Shown piece after piece: positions 49,441-60,781 of a stretch of 64,000 nucleotides of DNA. This stretch comes from Symbiodinium natans (Eukaryota > Sar > Dinophyceae > Suessiales > Symbiodiniaceae). Location of the stretch: positions 460,001 to 524,000 of the forward strand of contig CAJNDS010002071.1 in the NCBI GenBank assembly GCA_905221605.1, in the 5' to 3' direction. The notes beneath the pieces are model-generated. The model made no database searches. It was not told where the DNA came from and was given only the letters and a program-made list of their open reading frames with translations. The stretch's first letter is position 1. Each line of letters opens with the position of its first letter. Made by a program: the position numbers and the translations under genes.

Positions 49441-50180
49441 GCCAAGGTTCCGCGCGCACCTCCGCGTGGGACGCGTGTTGTGGTGTGCGCCCAGGTTCAA
49501 CGCGCTCTCCCAACCCACCCACCCACGTCTAAATCTTGGGCGTTCCATAATATCGTGTGTATGTAGTGGGAGGGGGCGCTACGGGCCACCTTTGACCAAA
49601 TATTGGGGGACCCCCCGAAAAGGCCTCCCTGCAGACCCCCAAAAAAGTGTTGTTGAAGGCAAGCTTTCCCTCTAGGGAGGTCGGAGTTTTAAGCAAGGGG
49701 GGTCTCCAAAGACTGTTTTGCTCTGAACATCGAAAAAAACGACCCCCCCCGACCAAAATTAGCTCGTGAAAGGTCGCGGGGGTCCTGGGATTCCCCGGGA
49801 AGGCCTCCCCTAAGCTTTTGAACCGTTCGAAAGGCTCTTTGCAAGGCGTTGGGAGCTTTCAAAGTATTGGGAAGCACGTTTACCCTTTGAAAAGCATTCC
49901 GTAGGCCCAAAAATCTGGAAGATTAAGGGGTTCTTCCATTTAATTCCTTCTAGAATTACATCTGGACGAAGGCGTCCATGTGGACCCCCAAAAAAGGTGC
50001 CTTTGCCGGGTTTAGGTTTTTTTCTGCAGGGTGTTTTCAAATTATAGTGTTTATAGCGGGCCTTACAAGATCCGCAGGTTTATGTCTTGGGCTCCCTTTT
50101 GGTTTTTTGTCCTGGGAGCGCCCTCTCTACTTTAAAGCGTTGCCACTAAATCTCCTAAATCCGTCCTTGGGGAGGGTACC
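49441..50180. other. 740 bp unique stretch free of telomere repeats
   Basis: Contains recurring GGCCTCCC and CCCCC(G)AAAA words (GAAAAGGCCTCCCTGC at 49617, GGGAAGGCCTCCCC at 49796) and open frames on both strands without a recognisable domain. Its composition differs from both exons and spacers. It may be an insertion of other origin; nothing more can be said. Confidence 0.4.
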
Positions 50181-52488
50181 CTAAACCCTAAACCCTAAAC
50201 CCTAAACCCTTGGGAGGCCTCGCCAGGCTTCGCCTGAAGGCTCGGGCTCGTCGGCGGGCCTGTCGCCACGCGGTATCGCTCGCCGCTGCTTATCGCAGCG
50301 CCCGCGGCTCGCTCCAGTTCAGGGCTTAGGGTTTAGGATTTAGGGTTCAGGGTCTAGGGCTTAGGGGCAGGGTGCAAGTAGTTCCCTTTAAGGGTACTTG
50401 CATTCAGTAGGTTCAAAACCTTGTGATAGTAAATTGGAGTGGATCATGGCTGCGGCTTCTCAGTACCCAGGGCCCTGCTCGTAGAGTAGTTAGGTAGACA
50501 CCCCAGCTGCCCATGGACACTTTCCTGACTGTTGGTTAGCAGGGAATGGGGGAACCAGGTACCCTCTGTAATCCCTCAAAGGGTATATCTAGGGCCCTAA
50601 CTCCCTCATTCCCTGCTAACAAACAGTAAGTGTCTGAGTCTTGTGTGGACGATTTCAGCAGTGAAGTGCCCATGGACTTCAAGTTGTGTCGCTTCAAAGA
50701 CTCTTACCCATGCACGCCTCCCGACTCCGGGGCCAGCATTGAAAAAGCGCGTATGCCAGCAAAGTTACAGCAGTGTTTGGAGCAGCGCAGTTGCTCATCG
50801 TATTAGCTGTCCCTCTAAACCCCAAACCCTAAACTAAACCCGAAACCCTAAACCCTGAACCCTAAACCTTAAACCCTATAAACCCTAAACCCCAACCCCG
50901 AACCCTAAACCCCTAAAGCTATCCCTCTTAGGCACTTGGATTCGACAAGGAACGCAGCGTTGCTCAGCTCCTTTTGCGGCCTATCATCTTCCGCTTCCGC
51001 CAACTTCCGCACCCTAGACGGCCCAGGGAGAGGTCGCTTTCAGAAATGGAGGGGTTTAGGGTTTAGGGCTTAGAGTTGAGGGACCCCTAGTCAAGGACCC
51101 CAAGAAGGTACCCCTAATATCGTAAGCCCCGAAGTAGGAGTGGCAGGCACGGGGTTCGGGAAAGCCTCGGTTGCCCTGCCAGCTGCGCAGGCGCCAAGTG
51201 CACGCCTGACATGACTCCAGACGGGCACGATCTTTCTGATGACGACTACTTGCAGAGGCCATTTTCCACGCAATATTTCGTTGACCACTCGCTTGAGAAA
51301 GCAATCTGCATCCGGGAATTGAGTTCCCCTACGTGGCAAATATGTCCAGGTCGAAGCTGTAGCCACCACCCTCAAACCCCAGACCCGCCTGCTTAAACCC
51401 TCAACCGCAACCCCCCCCCCAATGCCCCAAGGCCTTGATCCTAAACCCTAAACCCTAAACCCTAAGCCCTAAGCCCTAAACCCTAAACCCTAAACCCTAA
51501 ACCCTAATCAACTTCAATCAGCGCGCATCTGCAGGTTCGGCACCGTGATTGTCTATCTCTTTTTGAACGAGGCGGAGGCACTCAAAACACTTTTTCCGAA
51601 GACGCCCCCGCGCTTGTTGGGAGGGGGGCTTCGGGTTTAGGGTTTAGGGTTTAGGGTTTAGGGGTTTAGGGTTTAGGGGTTTAGGGTTTAGGGTTTAGGG
51701 TTTAGGGTTTAGGGTTTTCTTATAAGGGCAATATAGGGATTATTGCGTATATGTTTTTGGGGTTCTTAAAAGCAAAAGGTAGCTGAGAAGGGCCTGCAGA
51801 TGCTTACAGGGCTTGTAGTTTTGGGATTGATTCAGGGAACATCCTTCATGCACATTCCAAATATTCAGCCCCAATACCAGACTCCAAAACCTAGCTCGTC
51901 GATATTGGCAACGTTCGTGTTGGAGCAGAGTTTAGCACCTGGGGTCCTTGACTTAAGGGTGATCATATGGAATTTGTTGGGGGGATTCAAGTCATCGGCC
52001 CGTTGTAGTACTTACACTGAAGTATAAGGGAGGAGAATATTCAGGAATATTTTTTCAGAGGGCTTTAAGACTTCTCCCAGGCTTCTAGGCAGGCACTTGG
52101 GATATGAAATGTACTGTTTCGAAACGGTTTCGGGTTTAGGGTTTGGGGTATAGGAGGCGGCTTGGGATTTGTCTCCTATAGGATCATATCTAAGGAACCT
52201 TTGTCAGACGTTTTAAGCAGCCAATTACCCTTATCTATGGAATGTCCACCCAAACACCAAAAATATGACAAGTTGCAGAAGCGTTGCTTGCTTAAGGGCA
52301 TTGAGTCTCTGGGCAGAACCCTTAACCCCAAAGCCTATACCCTAAGCCTAAACCCAAGTCTTGTACCTTGAGTTCTTTCTGGTAGTTGTAGGAGCGCTTC
52401 AGGCAGTTGCCCTAAACCCTAGCCCTAAACCCTAAACCCCAAACCCTAAACCCTAAACCCTAACTAGGCCTCTACGTGTAATCCCCAG
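50181..52488. other. Spacer or intron sequence without clear gene
   Basis: Holds telomere-type arrays (51433-51507, 51632-51716), a family A element at 50525-50630, a family F fragment at 51093-51132, and short unique pieces. The open frames at 50643-50837 and 51800-52027 have no recognisable domain. Confidence 0.5.
50525..50630. mobile_element. Family A element
   Basis: CTGACTGTTGGTTAGCAGGG at the left and CCCTGCTAACAAACAGTAAG at the right pair at all but two of 20 positions. It ends in AAG like the intron copy at 31126. The 4 bp flanks (TTTC / TGTC) match at three positions. Confidence 0.8.
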
Positions 52489-52577
52489 GCGCCTCTTGAA
52501 GGGTCCTAGAATGCTGCAGGCAGCAGACTTGCGGTTTGCCAAGCTCGGCATCCAGGCAGCTGCGAGTCAGAATCTGG
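52489..52577 (+). CDS. Candidate exon with good splice sites
   Basis: CCCCAG acceptor, GTGAGC donor. The frame reads RLLKGPRMLQAADLRFAKLG then IQAAASQNL, an Ala/Leu-rich helix. Possibly part of the same unknown helical protein as the islands at 38969-48202. Confidence 0.45.
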
Positions 52578-52674
52578 GTGAGCTCCCGAAACCCTAAGCC
52601 CGAAGCCCTAAACCCCTAAAGCCCTAAAGCCCTAAAGCCCCAAACCCTAGGGCATGTCCCGAGTTCGGGTTCAC

Positions 52675-52810
52675 AGGGTTTAGGGTTTAGGGTTTAGGGT
52701 TTAGGGTTTAGAGTGTAGGGTTTAGGGTTTAGGGTTTAGGGTTTAGGGTTTAGAGTGTAGGGTTTAGGGTTTTGGGTTTAGGGTTTAGGGTTTAGGGTTT
52801 AGGGTTTAGG
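52675..52810. repeat. TTTAGGG array
   Basis: About 18 units; the variant TTTAGAGTG occurs twice 56 bp apart, indicating segmental duplication within the array. Confidence 0.9.
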
Positions 52811-53054
52811 AGGCTTCAGGATGGCTCGACTCAGCCTTGGACATCTTAGAAATCAGGGTTGAGGGTTTAGAGTTTAGGGTTTAGGGTTTAGGGTTAGGGC
52901 TCTAGGGCTTTAAGCCCTTTAGGGCTTCAGGGCTCCTAGGGATCGAGAGTCGCGTTTGGGGAGACGCAAAGTTTAAGGGGCAGAGGATCACTCCCCAGAC
53001 TCCAGACCTTCAGCTGCGCCCAGAACCCCCCGACCCTAAGACCTGAAGCCGAAA

Positions 53055-53265
53055 CCCTAGCCCTAAACCCTAAACCCTAAACCCTAAACCCTAAGCCCTA
53101 AGCCCTAAGCCCTAAGCCCGAAACCCTAAACCCTAAACCCTAAACCCGAAACCCGAAACCCGAAACCCTAAACCCTAAACCCTAAACCCTAAACCCTAAA
53201 CCCTAAACCCTAAACCCTAAACCCTAAACCCTAAACCCTAAACCCTAGCCCTAAACCCAAAACCC
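53055..53265. repeat. CCCTAAA array with CCCGAAA and CCCTAAG blocks
   Basis: About 29 units; the longest continuous heptamer block of the window. Each variant is clustered. Confidence 0.95.
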
Positions 53266-53392
53266 TAAAACCCCAGCCCCCGAACCCTAAATCCTGAACC
53301 TTAAACCCCGAAGCCCTCAACGGTTTGGGGTGTGTCGTCTCTCTAAGTTGGGATCATGGGCCCTTCGTATGGCCCCTTACCCTTGCTTAAAG

Positions 53393-53475
53393 GGATCCGA
53401 AGTATGGGCCCTTAGTATATACAGAGTGTGTATAAGGCTTATATACCCCAAATTAAGGGCCCATACTTCGGATCC
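53393..53475. repeat. Perfect 22 bp inverted repeat
   Basis: 53393-53414 is the exact reverse complement of 53454-53475 (GGATCCGAAGTATGGGCCC and beyond), with a 39 bp AT-rich loop. Outside the left arm a related stretch (CATGGGCCCTTCGTATGG, 53355) resembles 43707-43725, so this is probably another small palindromic element family. Confidence 0.85.
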
Positions 53476-54081
53476 GAGATAGTCTCCCGGAACCCAAGTC
53501 CCTAAACCCGAAACCCTAAACCCTAAACCCTAAACCCAAAGCCCAAAACCCAAAACCCAAAAACCCTAAACCCTAAACCCTAAACCCTAAACCCTAAACC
53601 TAAACCCTAACCCTAAACCCTAAACCCGAAACCACCAGGTCCGCTGCCGCGAAGGCTGCGCTGTGGCCGGGCTCCTGCTTGTGTTGACAGTGGCTGCTAA
53701 GTTCAGGACTGGGCTTTAGGGTTTAGGGTTTAGGGTTTAAGGTTTAGGGTTTAGGGTTCAGGGTTTAGGGTTTAGGGTTTAGGCTTTAACGTTCAGGGCT
53801 TAGCTTTTAGGCAAGCTGTTTTTAGGGGTGGTTCGGGGGAGGGGTGTCTTGGGGCTCACGGCTTGGGGTGTCAGAGCCACATCGGTTTTGGGCTTAGTCT
53901 CCACCCCTTAAATACCCCCGGTAGTTATTTCAGGGGCTGTAGTCTTGGCTGGAGGGGTTCGTTGTAACAGGGCTGTAAGCTTGGGGTCTCTTGACAAAGC
54001 CCTCAACCCTAAGCCCTATTCTGTCTCCAGGGCCAAAGGAAAACTGAAAGATGGGCTGGCATCCTGGAGCAATCGATAAAG

Positions 54082-54105
54082 CCCCCCCCCCCCCCAAAAA
54101 AAAAA
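54082..54105. repeat. C14-A10 junction
   Basis: A pure C run directly followed by a pure A run. The same arrangement is at 21907-21946 and 60666-60700, and inverted (T then G) at 62944-62982 and 1208-1242. Confidence 0.9.
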
Positions 54106-54164
54106 GCACCTCTGGAAAACTATTACTATAAGTGATGTCTTGTTCAGCCGAATAAGGAAAGCGT

Positions 54165-54285
54165 ATGTATATGGGGGTTTACGAAAATCAGGGACCTAAA
54201 ACAGAAGCCCAATAGTAGGGTTCCCTTTCAATAAGGACCCCAATAAGGCACCTCCATTTTTGGAAACCCCCATATGCACGCGTAC
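54165..54285. mobile_element. Family F-like palindromic element
   Basis: ATATGGGGGTTTACG at the left and GGAAACCCCCATAT at the right. Interior AATAAGGACCCCAATAAGG resembles 18571-18663 and 32223-32309. Confidence 0.65.
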
Positions 54286-56487
54286 ATAAATGAGGTTTAG
54301 GGCTTGGGTTTCAAAGTCCGCCTCCCACCCCACCCCCTTCCCCCCCCCTCCTCGCCAGGTGTGGTCGACAGCCGCTGCTGCTGGGGTGCTGAGACACCAG
54401 GCAGGGTGCTAACTGCCTGACGCGTAAGTTTCAGCCTGCGCACCGAAGCCAGGGAATCCCAAATCCTAGGCCCTACACCAACGACTACTCCACCTTCCCG
54501 GGGGCACTCAAGCACTTTTGCTGGCTGGCACCACAGCGCCACCGGCCCACCCCCCCACCACCGGCTGGTATGACAGTCTCGGTAGAGAAGGGCTGTCTAG
54601 GTGAGCCAGCTATGGCTCGCATGAGGTCGAAGTCCAAGGTGTTGGCTTGCTGCATGTTGCCTCTCGAGCCTTTCGCTCGTCCTGGGGCACGGGGTTGGCT
54701 GGTCCTGGCCGGTCACTTTGCAAAGCGGCGCTTCTGGGTTGGGGCCTTATGGGGCCTTAGGGCCTTGAAAGATTCAGACGGGATCCTCAGCCCACACCTG
54801 TTCCCTGGAAGGCCCAGCCACCCAAGCTCGGGGTGAGGCCGGCAGCTGGGGGTGGAGGGTCAGGGGTTGGGGTTTTGGGGTATTTTCGGTTTGGGATTTT
54901 GGGGGTTATAGGGTTGGGGCGTGGAGGGTTTGGGGCGTCGGGGCGTCGGGGGTTGTAGGGTTGAGGGTTTTGGGGGTTTTAGGGCTGCGGCTTTGGGGTT
55001 TGCAGGGTTTAGAATTTGGGAGGTTTAGGGTTTGGGGTTTGGGGGGATATAGGGTTTAGGGGGGAGATAGGGGTTATAGGGTTTAAGGGGGGATATAGGG
55101 TTTAGGTGCTTGGGGGTTATGGGGTTTAGGGGTTTGGGGGTTATAGGGTTTAGGGGAGGGTTGTAGGGTTTTGGGGGTTTGGGGGGGTTGTAGGGTTTAT
55201 GTGTTTGGGTTTCTGACGCCCTACTGCATCTGCAGCCGGGTGCGAACAGGGCACATGGACGTAGACGACTCTGGGGCGTCATAGTTAGGAGTGGGCACGC
55301 CTATCGCCAGATACTCCCGAGATTGTAGGCTTGGGGGGCTTGCAGCTGAGGGCAACGGAGCTGCCGATGTTCTTGTGGGCCGGCAACGCCAAACTAAGTG
55401 TGCCGAAGTGGGTCGCGGGAAAATGTCGACCGTGCAATGATAGCCGAACCACTCGCAGAAGCTCGCTGCACTACGAAGCATCTTGTTGAAGCTGCACGCT
55501 GGGCTGACTGCACACGGGGCTTGTTGCTGCTCGCGCGACATGCTCCATACATTCCTTCGAGAGCCTTTTGAGAGGGGCTTCAGGTGTTTGGCTATTTTTT
55601 TCCAAGGAAGGCTGGCCCCAATCTCCGGCATGATCATGATTCTTGGTCCGCCTTCGTTTCAGCAGTGGGTTGGGAGGAGCCACGAGACCCTCAGGGGTTT
55701 AGGGTTTAGGGTTTAGGGTTTAGGGTTTAGGGTTTAGGGTTTAGGGTTTAGGGTCCCCTATTGAGATCCTAAAGGCTTTGGGGTTTGGGGATGTTTGGGC
55801 ATGTTGGGGGTTTAGGGTTTGGGGATGTTTGGGGTTTACAGGGTCTAGAGGTTAGGCTTGGGGTCTGTAGGGTCTAGGGTTCAGGGTCTGGGGTTCGGGG
55901 TTTAGGGTTTTGGGTTTGGAGTTTAGGGTTTGGGGCCTTTGTTTGCTAGTGCTAACGTTCGAATCCCAAAGCCCAGCGGAGGTCCTATAAAACTTCATCC
56001 CTGAGACCTGAGACGCTTAGGGTTTAGGGTTTAGGGTTTAGAGTTTAGAAGTTACGGTTTAGGGTTTAGGGTATGTGTGTGGTTTTGGGCTTTCGGGGTT
56101 TTGGGTTTGGGTTCAGGCATAAGGTCGGGCTTTACGCTAATCAGGTTTCGGTTTCGGGGTTTTCCTAGCTGTATCATTGCCGTCGGTTCAACAAGGGAGA
56201 TGCCATTTTTGTTCCTCTTCTAAGAGTCGGAGGGTATTTTGGCATTAGGGACTGCTAAGCGTTGGAAAGACCACTGGCTGACTGGTCCAGCGACCGCCAA
56301 TCATGTTCGGGCTTAGGGTGTAGGGCTAGGGTTCAGGGTAATTAAGGCCCTCTGAAGGGAATAGCATGGGCCCTTGGGTTTTGAGGGTATATAGAAGGGG
56401 TATCTAAGGGGTCCTCTCTTAAGGCCATACTAGTGACATTCCCTCCGGCAGTGCAGGCTCCAAGCAAGCAAGATAGCTGCGGTAGAG

Positions 56488-57933
56488 ATGTCCACCCCCG
56501 AAGAGATGTCCACCCCCGAGAAGGCCGCCGACGGCGAACTCCCGACGACGAACAAGCACGAGCTCTCGTGGAAGAAGTACGAGACTTACTACTGCGAGGT
56601 GGACCCGAAGCAGGGCGACCGCGCAACCGAGATCAAGCTGCTCTCCTTCAAGCGGCCGCACATGCGCGGCTTCCACTTCGCGTGGTTCGGCTTCTTCATG
56701 GCCTTCTCGTCGTGGTTCGCGTTCGCGCCGCTGATGCCGCAGATCAAGAAGGACCTGGGCCTGACCAAGGACGAGGTGTACAACGCGAACATCGCATCTG
56801 TGGCGTCGACCGTGCTCATGCGCTTCGCTGTGGGCCCTCTGTGCGACAGGTTCGGCACGCGCACCATGTTCTCCATGCTGCTGACGTTCGGAGCTATCCC
56901 GGTCTTCTTCGGTGGTCTCGTGAACAACGGTACTGGCCTGGTCATCATCCGCTTTGTCATCGGTGTCCTGGGCGCGACCTTTGTGCCATGCCAGGCGTGG
57001 TGCTCGCAGCTGTTCGCGAAGGAGATTGTGGGCACGGCCAACGCCATGGCTGGTGGCTGGGGCAACCTTGGAGGCGGTGCTGTTCAGCTGCTCATGGTCG
57101 GCGTGTGGAACATGTTCCGCACTGGCTTTGACGACGAGGAGGCCTGGCGCCTTTCTTTCATCGTCCCCGGAGTTTTGACATGCGGTACCGGCATTAGCAT
57201 GTACTTCTTTTCGGACGACTCGCCGAAGGGCAACTTCAAGGAACTGGAGCAGAGGGGCACAATGGAGCGCCGGTCGTCCAAGAAGTCGTTCCAGGAGGGT
57301 TTCTTCCAGTACAACGCCTGGATTCTGTTCATCCAGTACGCGGCCTGCTTCGGCGTTGAGGTCACCATGAACAACATCCTCGCTGGGTACCTGGAGACCA
57401 AGTACGAGCTGTCGGTCTCCCTTGCGGGTCTCATCGCCTCCCTGTTCGGCCTCATGAACCTCTTCGCTCGCGCTATGGGCGGCGCTCTATCTGACAAGCT
57501 GTTCCAGTTGTTCGGCGCGGGCACCACCGGCATGCGCGGGCGCATCTATGCGCAGTCTATCTCTCTGGTCTGGGAGGGCATCATGCTCCTGATCTTCACC
57601 AAGATGGACTCTCTGGGTGCGACTATCGGCGTCCTGCTGCTCTTCTCGCTCGGTGTTCAGATGGCGGAGGGCTGCACTTTCGGAATCGTACCCTACGTGA
57701 AGCCCACCGCAACTGGCGCCGTGTCCGGAGTGGTGGGCGCTGGGGGCAACGTCGGCGCTGTGTGCTGGGGCCTCATGTTCCGTTTCGGCCCATCGGAGGC
57801 CGACGATGTCCTGTTCATCCTTGGGTTTATCGTGATCGCATCGGCCGTCATGGGTCTCTTCGTGCTCATCCAGGGCCACGACGGGTGCATCACCAAAGCC
57901 AAGGGCGAGCCGGAGTCCCTTGACGTGATCTGA
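56488..57933 (+). CDS. NRT2: NRT2/NarK-type nitrate transporter (MFS)
   Basis: A single open frame of 481 residues without introns. It imports nitrate (or nitrite) with protons across the plasma membrane. Visible motifs: RPHMRGFHFAWFGFFMAF at about residues 57-75, the MFS loop motif GPLCDRFGTR at about 115-124, the first nitrate signature AGGWGNLGGG at about 187-196, and the second GAGGNVGAVCWG at about 416-427. Twelve hydrophobic segments can be followed. Length is within the family range (about 450-550). The ATG lies just after a TAGAG sequence; an in-frame second Met (MSTPEE repeated as EEMSTPE) occurs six codons later, so the start is slightly uncertain. High GC at third positions and lack of introns contrast with the fragmented neighbours, which suggests recent arrival by retroposition or simply escape from introners. 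Confidence 0.93.
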   Translation: MSTPEEMSTPEKAADGELPTTNKHELSWKKYETYYCEVDPKQGDRATEIKLLSFKRPHMRGFHFAWFGFFMAFSSWFAFAPLMPQIKKDLGLTKDEVYNANIASVASTVLMRFAVGPLCDRFGTRTMFSMLLTFGAIPVFFGGLVNNGTGLVIIRFVIGVLGATFVPCQAWCSQLFAKEIVGTANAMAGGWGNLGGGAVQLLMVGVWNMFRTGFDDEEAWRLSFIVPGVLTCGTGISMYFFSDDSPKGNFKELEQRGTMERRSSKKSFQEGFFQYNAWILFIQYAACFGVEVTMNNILAGYLETKYELSVSLAGLIASLFGLMNLFARAMGGALSDKLFQLFGAGTTGMRGRIYAQSISLVWEGIMLLIFTKMDSLGATIGVLLLFSLGVQMAEGCTFGIVPYVKPTATGAVSGVVGAGGNVGAVCWGLMFRFGPSEADDVLFILGFIVIASAVMGLFVLIQGHDGCITKAKGEPESLDVI

Positions 57934-58050
57934 TCTCACTTCCAGAGAGTCCCGCTGATGTTGTCTTCATAGATCCTCCGTGCTCTCGCACTGCACCTAT
58001 AATTAATGTAAACTAACTTACACCTAGCTAGCGAATGATTGCATGATGTG

Positions 58051-58162
58051 CTAGGATGCCCAGTAGTCCTCTTATTCCCTTTTTGGTAGGTTTAGGTTCC
58101 CCTATATCCCCCTTTAAGCAAAAAAAACACCCTTTTTCATCCTAGGTCACTGGGCAACCTAG
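58051..58162 (+). mobile_element. Introner-like element in the 3' flank of the nitrate transporter, family E
   Basis: 112 bp with ends CTAGGATGCCCAG / CTGGGCAACCTAG (12 of 13 pair) and TGTG direct repeats (58047-58050, 58163-58166). Same inner motif (GCCCAGT, TTTTTGG) as 35293-35411. It is about 115 bp after the stop, so it could be a 3' UTR intron. Confidence 0.8.
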
Positions 58163-58213
58163 TGTGAAGATGCTAGGAGTACTTGTGTTGGGCGAGGCTA
58201 AGCCCCTCAACTT

Positions 58214-58244
<31 letters not shown>

Positions 58245-58251
58245 ACGTTGG
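58214..58251. repeat. C38 homopolymer
   Basis: 38 consecutive C residues; flanking frames with poly-Pro or poly-Gly are artefacts. Confidence 0.95.
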
Positions 58252-58985
58252 CTTTCGCTGCGCCTGGAGGGCCTGCGTAAAAGCTCGTGTAAGGGGATTC
58301 TTCCAACGTTTGTTGCAGAGCCTTCACAGGGCCGCTACTTTTCCAGCCGCCTGCAACTGCTCCAGTTGTTCGCCCTCCTCTCTGCCAGGGGTTCGTGCTG
58401 GGTCTTCTTTGGTTTTCCTTTGCTTGGGTTTTTTCTTGGGTTGGTGCTTCGGGTTTTTGGTTGGTTTTGGCTTGGGTGTGGTGTGGGGTGTTGGGTTTTC
58501 CGCTTGTCTCTTGGCAGTGGGGTGTGCGCGCAGGCTGGCTGGTCTGTATAGTTTGCAGGTCGGCGGAGCTCAGGGTTTTTTCTCAAACGAGGTTTTTCCC
58601 TGAGCTTGCTTGCTTGAGTCTTGCGGCACAAGTCCACGTTGGCAGCCTCGCGCGGAGCGTGGGCAGAAGGCGTGGCCATGCTATATCAGCTTCAAGCCAA
58701 AAGCCCTGAACCCGAAATTCTTTGGTCACGTATTTAGCTGTGTGTGGCTGGCACATTGAGGGTTTAGGGTTTAGAGTTTAGGGTTTAGGGTTTAGGGTTT
58801 TAGGGGCCTAGGGGCCTAGGGGAGGGCAATTTTTGTTTGTTTGGGGGGGCTGTCTCTTCAGAGTTTAAGGTTTAGGCCTTCCATTCAACTTTAGGCAGCG
58901 GAATCTAACACGAAGCTTTGAATCCTGCTAAACCTCGAGCCCCTATTCCATGTCGTGGCTGCTACGACCCTACACCCTAAATCCT
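58252..58985. other. Unique stretch, no supported gene
   Basis: Open on both strands from 58252 to about 58700, with TTGGGTTTTT-rich composition giving Phe/Leu/Gly/Trp-rich frames. No recognisable domain, and no splice-bounded exon stands out. Confidence 0.4.
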
Positions 58986-58999
58986 AAACCCTAAACCTG

Positions 59000-59325
59000 G
59001 CTTCCTCTCAACCCACATCGGAAGATCCCCTGGAGAACATCTTGCTTGCGGGGCTCGCGGCCGATTTCGGCGCAGAGGTTCTGCGCTTTGTGCGACAATT
59101 CGATGTCAGGGACCCGGACATCGCTGCTTCGGGACGACTTCGTCACCCGCCTACGCAGGCTTTTCACTGAGGGACGCATCTTGCCGGAGCCTGAGCCTGC
59201 CGAAGACGGCAGCATGCTGCCCGAGACGTTCACGCACCTGGGCGTGCGAACTGCTATGGCGGCGGCTCCCACTCAGTATGGCGACCGCACGCATGGCCTC
59301 TGGGGACCAACGCCTAGCTACCCTA
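59000..59325 (+). CDS. Candidate coding island, unknown
   Basis: GC-rich island between CCCTAAA-like sequences. One frame reads ENILLAGLAADFGAEVLRFV then RQFDVRDPDIA. A second frame continues SLLRDDFVTRLRRLFTEGR and GSMLPETFTHLGVRTAM. A single shift near 59120 would link two protein-like stretches, so this may be one exon with an error, or two exons. No family recognised. Confidence 0.35.
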
Positions 59326-59499
59326 AACCCTCAGTTTTGCACATTCATCAGGAATAACGAGTCATAATAGTTGGGGGTTTAGGGTTTAGGGTTTACGGTT
59401 TAAGGTTTAGGGGGGGTGTAGTACTTAAGCGGTCTCAGTTGGTTTCTATCTATAGTTACGATAGCTTACTTCAGAAGTCCCTGAACTTTGTGCAGTACA

Positions 59500-59745
59500 G
59501 TCAGCAAGCCCCTCCTGGTATATAAACCCTAAGCCCTAATCCCTAACCCCTACCTAGAGCCCTACTTAGGAATGACATGGGTTTAGCAGTCTTGCGCTGC
59601 TTCTATGCCCTAATCCCTAAACCCTACCTAGAACCCTACTTAGGAATGACATGGGTTTAGCATTCTGGGGGCTGCTTCTATGGAGCCCCTCCTGGTAAAC
59701 CCTAATCCCTAAACCCTATCTAGAACCCTACTTAGGAATCTATGG
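59500..59745. repeat. Threefold repeat of about 85 bp
   Basis: The segment CCCTAATCCCTAA...TAGAACCCTACTTAGGAAT with GACATGGGTTTAGCA and GCTGCTTCTATG recurs at about 59530, 59608 and 59698, the last truncated. A tandem segmental duplication that includes telomere-like units. Confidence 0.75.
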
Positions 59746-60665
59746 TTTAGGGTTGATATCTCAGGGTCAAGCGGTTCATCAGCCTAAGCTTAACTGCTCT
59801 TGGAAACCCTTGCAAAAAAACATGAATAAATTCACGGGGGGCGCCTTGAAGCTTTAGGGCTTTAGGGTTTTGGGGTCCAGGGTTTAGGGTACTTCTGAGG
59901 GTTAAGGTAAAGAACAACGACATCCATAGCAAATCTCAACTCAAGGCAGGGCTTGTCCTAAACCCTAAGTCAGCCCTAAACCCTAAACCCTGCACCCTAC
60001 ATCCTAAACCCTACCCTAACTCTAGACCCTAAACCCCAAGCCCTAAACCCTCAACCCTAAACCCTCAACCCTGAACCCTCAACCCTCAGCCCTAAACCCT
60101 GAACCCTTTGAAACCCGAAGCCGGTGGTGCAGGTTTGCTGCCCTGGGCATCTTCAGAGATGAGCCTGTGAGGACGACTCCGGCTGCACCCTAAGCCCTAA
60201 ACCCTAAACCCTAAACCCTAAACCCTAAACCCTAAACGAATCCGGCTGCAAGAAGCTAGCCCGGTTAGGGCTCAAGAGACGCTGCAGTGGCCTGCAGGCA
60301 CTCGAGCTTGGCATCCACAGCACAAAGCCTTTCAGAGAGGGTTTGGGGTTCAGGGTTTAGGGTTTCGTTTTTTGCGTTCCCTAAAGCCTAAACCCCAAAG
60401 TCTAAACAGAGAGAGGGCAGCGAGCTGTGTGTGGTTTAGGGCTGAGGGTTCTGGGCCCAGGACTGTTTACGGCTTTCGCTCAGGCCTGTGTGCGCAATCT
60501 CACGGTACCTCTGTATGGAAGGGCCGAAGAGACAAACAAAGTAAACCTTACGCATCCCCATAAGTCCATCCTAGCCCCTAAACCCTAAACCCTAAACCCT
60601 AAACTCTATAGCTCCTAAACCTTGACTTCCCATAGAAGCCTGGAGCCTCTGGATATTCGAGAAGT

Positions 60666-60700
60666 CCCCCCCCCCCCCCCCCCCACAAAGAAAAAAAAAA
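60666..60700. repeat. C19 then A-rich run
   Basis: C19, a short ACAAAG bridge, then ten A. Confidence 0.9.
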
Positions 60701-60781
60701 CGGTCCTGCAATCTTCTGGGCGAGGGTTTAGGGTTTGGGGTTTAGGGTTTAGGGTTTAGGGTTTGCTGTGATAGGGCGTAG

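Larger units (their letters stand above)
53640..56487. other. Spacer before the nitrate transporter
   Basis: 54850-55200 is G-rich with GGGTTTAGGG, GGGGTTATAGGG-type words. 55210-55680 is about 470 bp of unique sequence open on both strands without a recognisable domain. A TTTAGGG array lies at 55693-55753. Just upstream of the gene, GCAGTGCAG near 56445-56451 could be a leader trans-splice site. Confidence 0.5.

Noticed and set aside
49439-50184. Several open frames on both strands of the unique stretch
   Set aside because: None has a recognisable domain, exon border or codon pattern like the confirmed genes; kept only as a described region.
56433-57131. Second long + frame overlapping the nitrate transporter start
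   Set aside because: Arg/His/Ala-rich out-of-frame reading of GC-rich codons; the transporter frame carries all conserved motifs.
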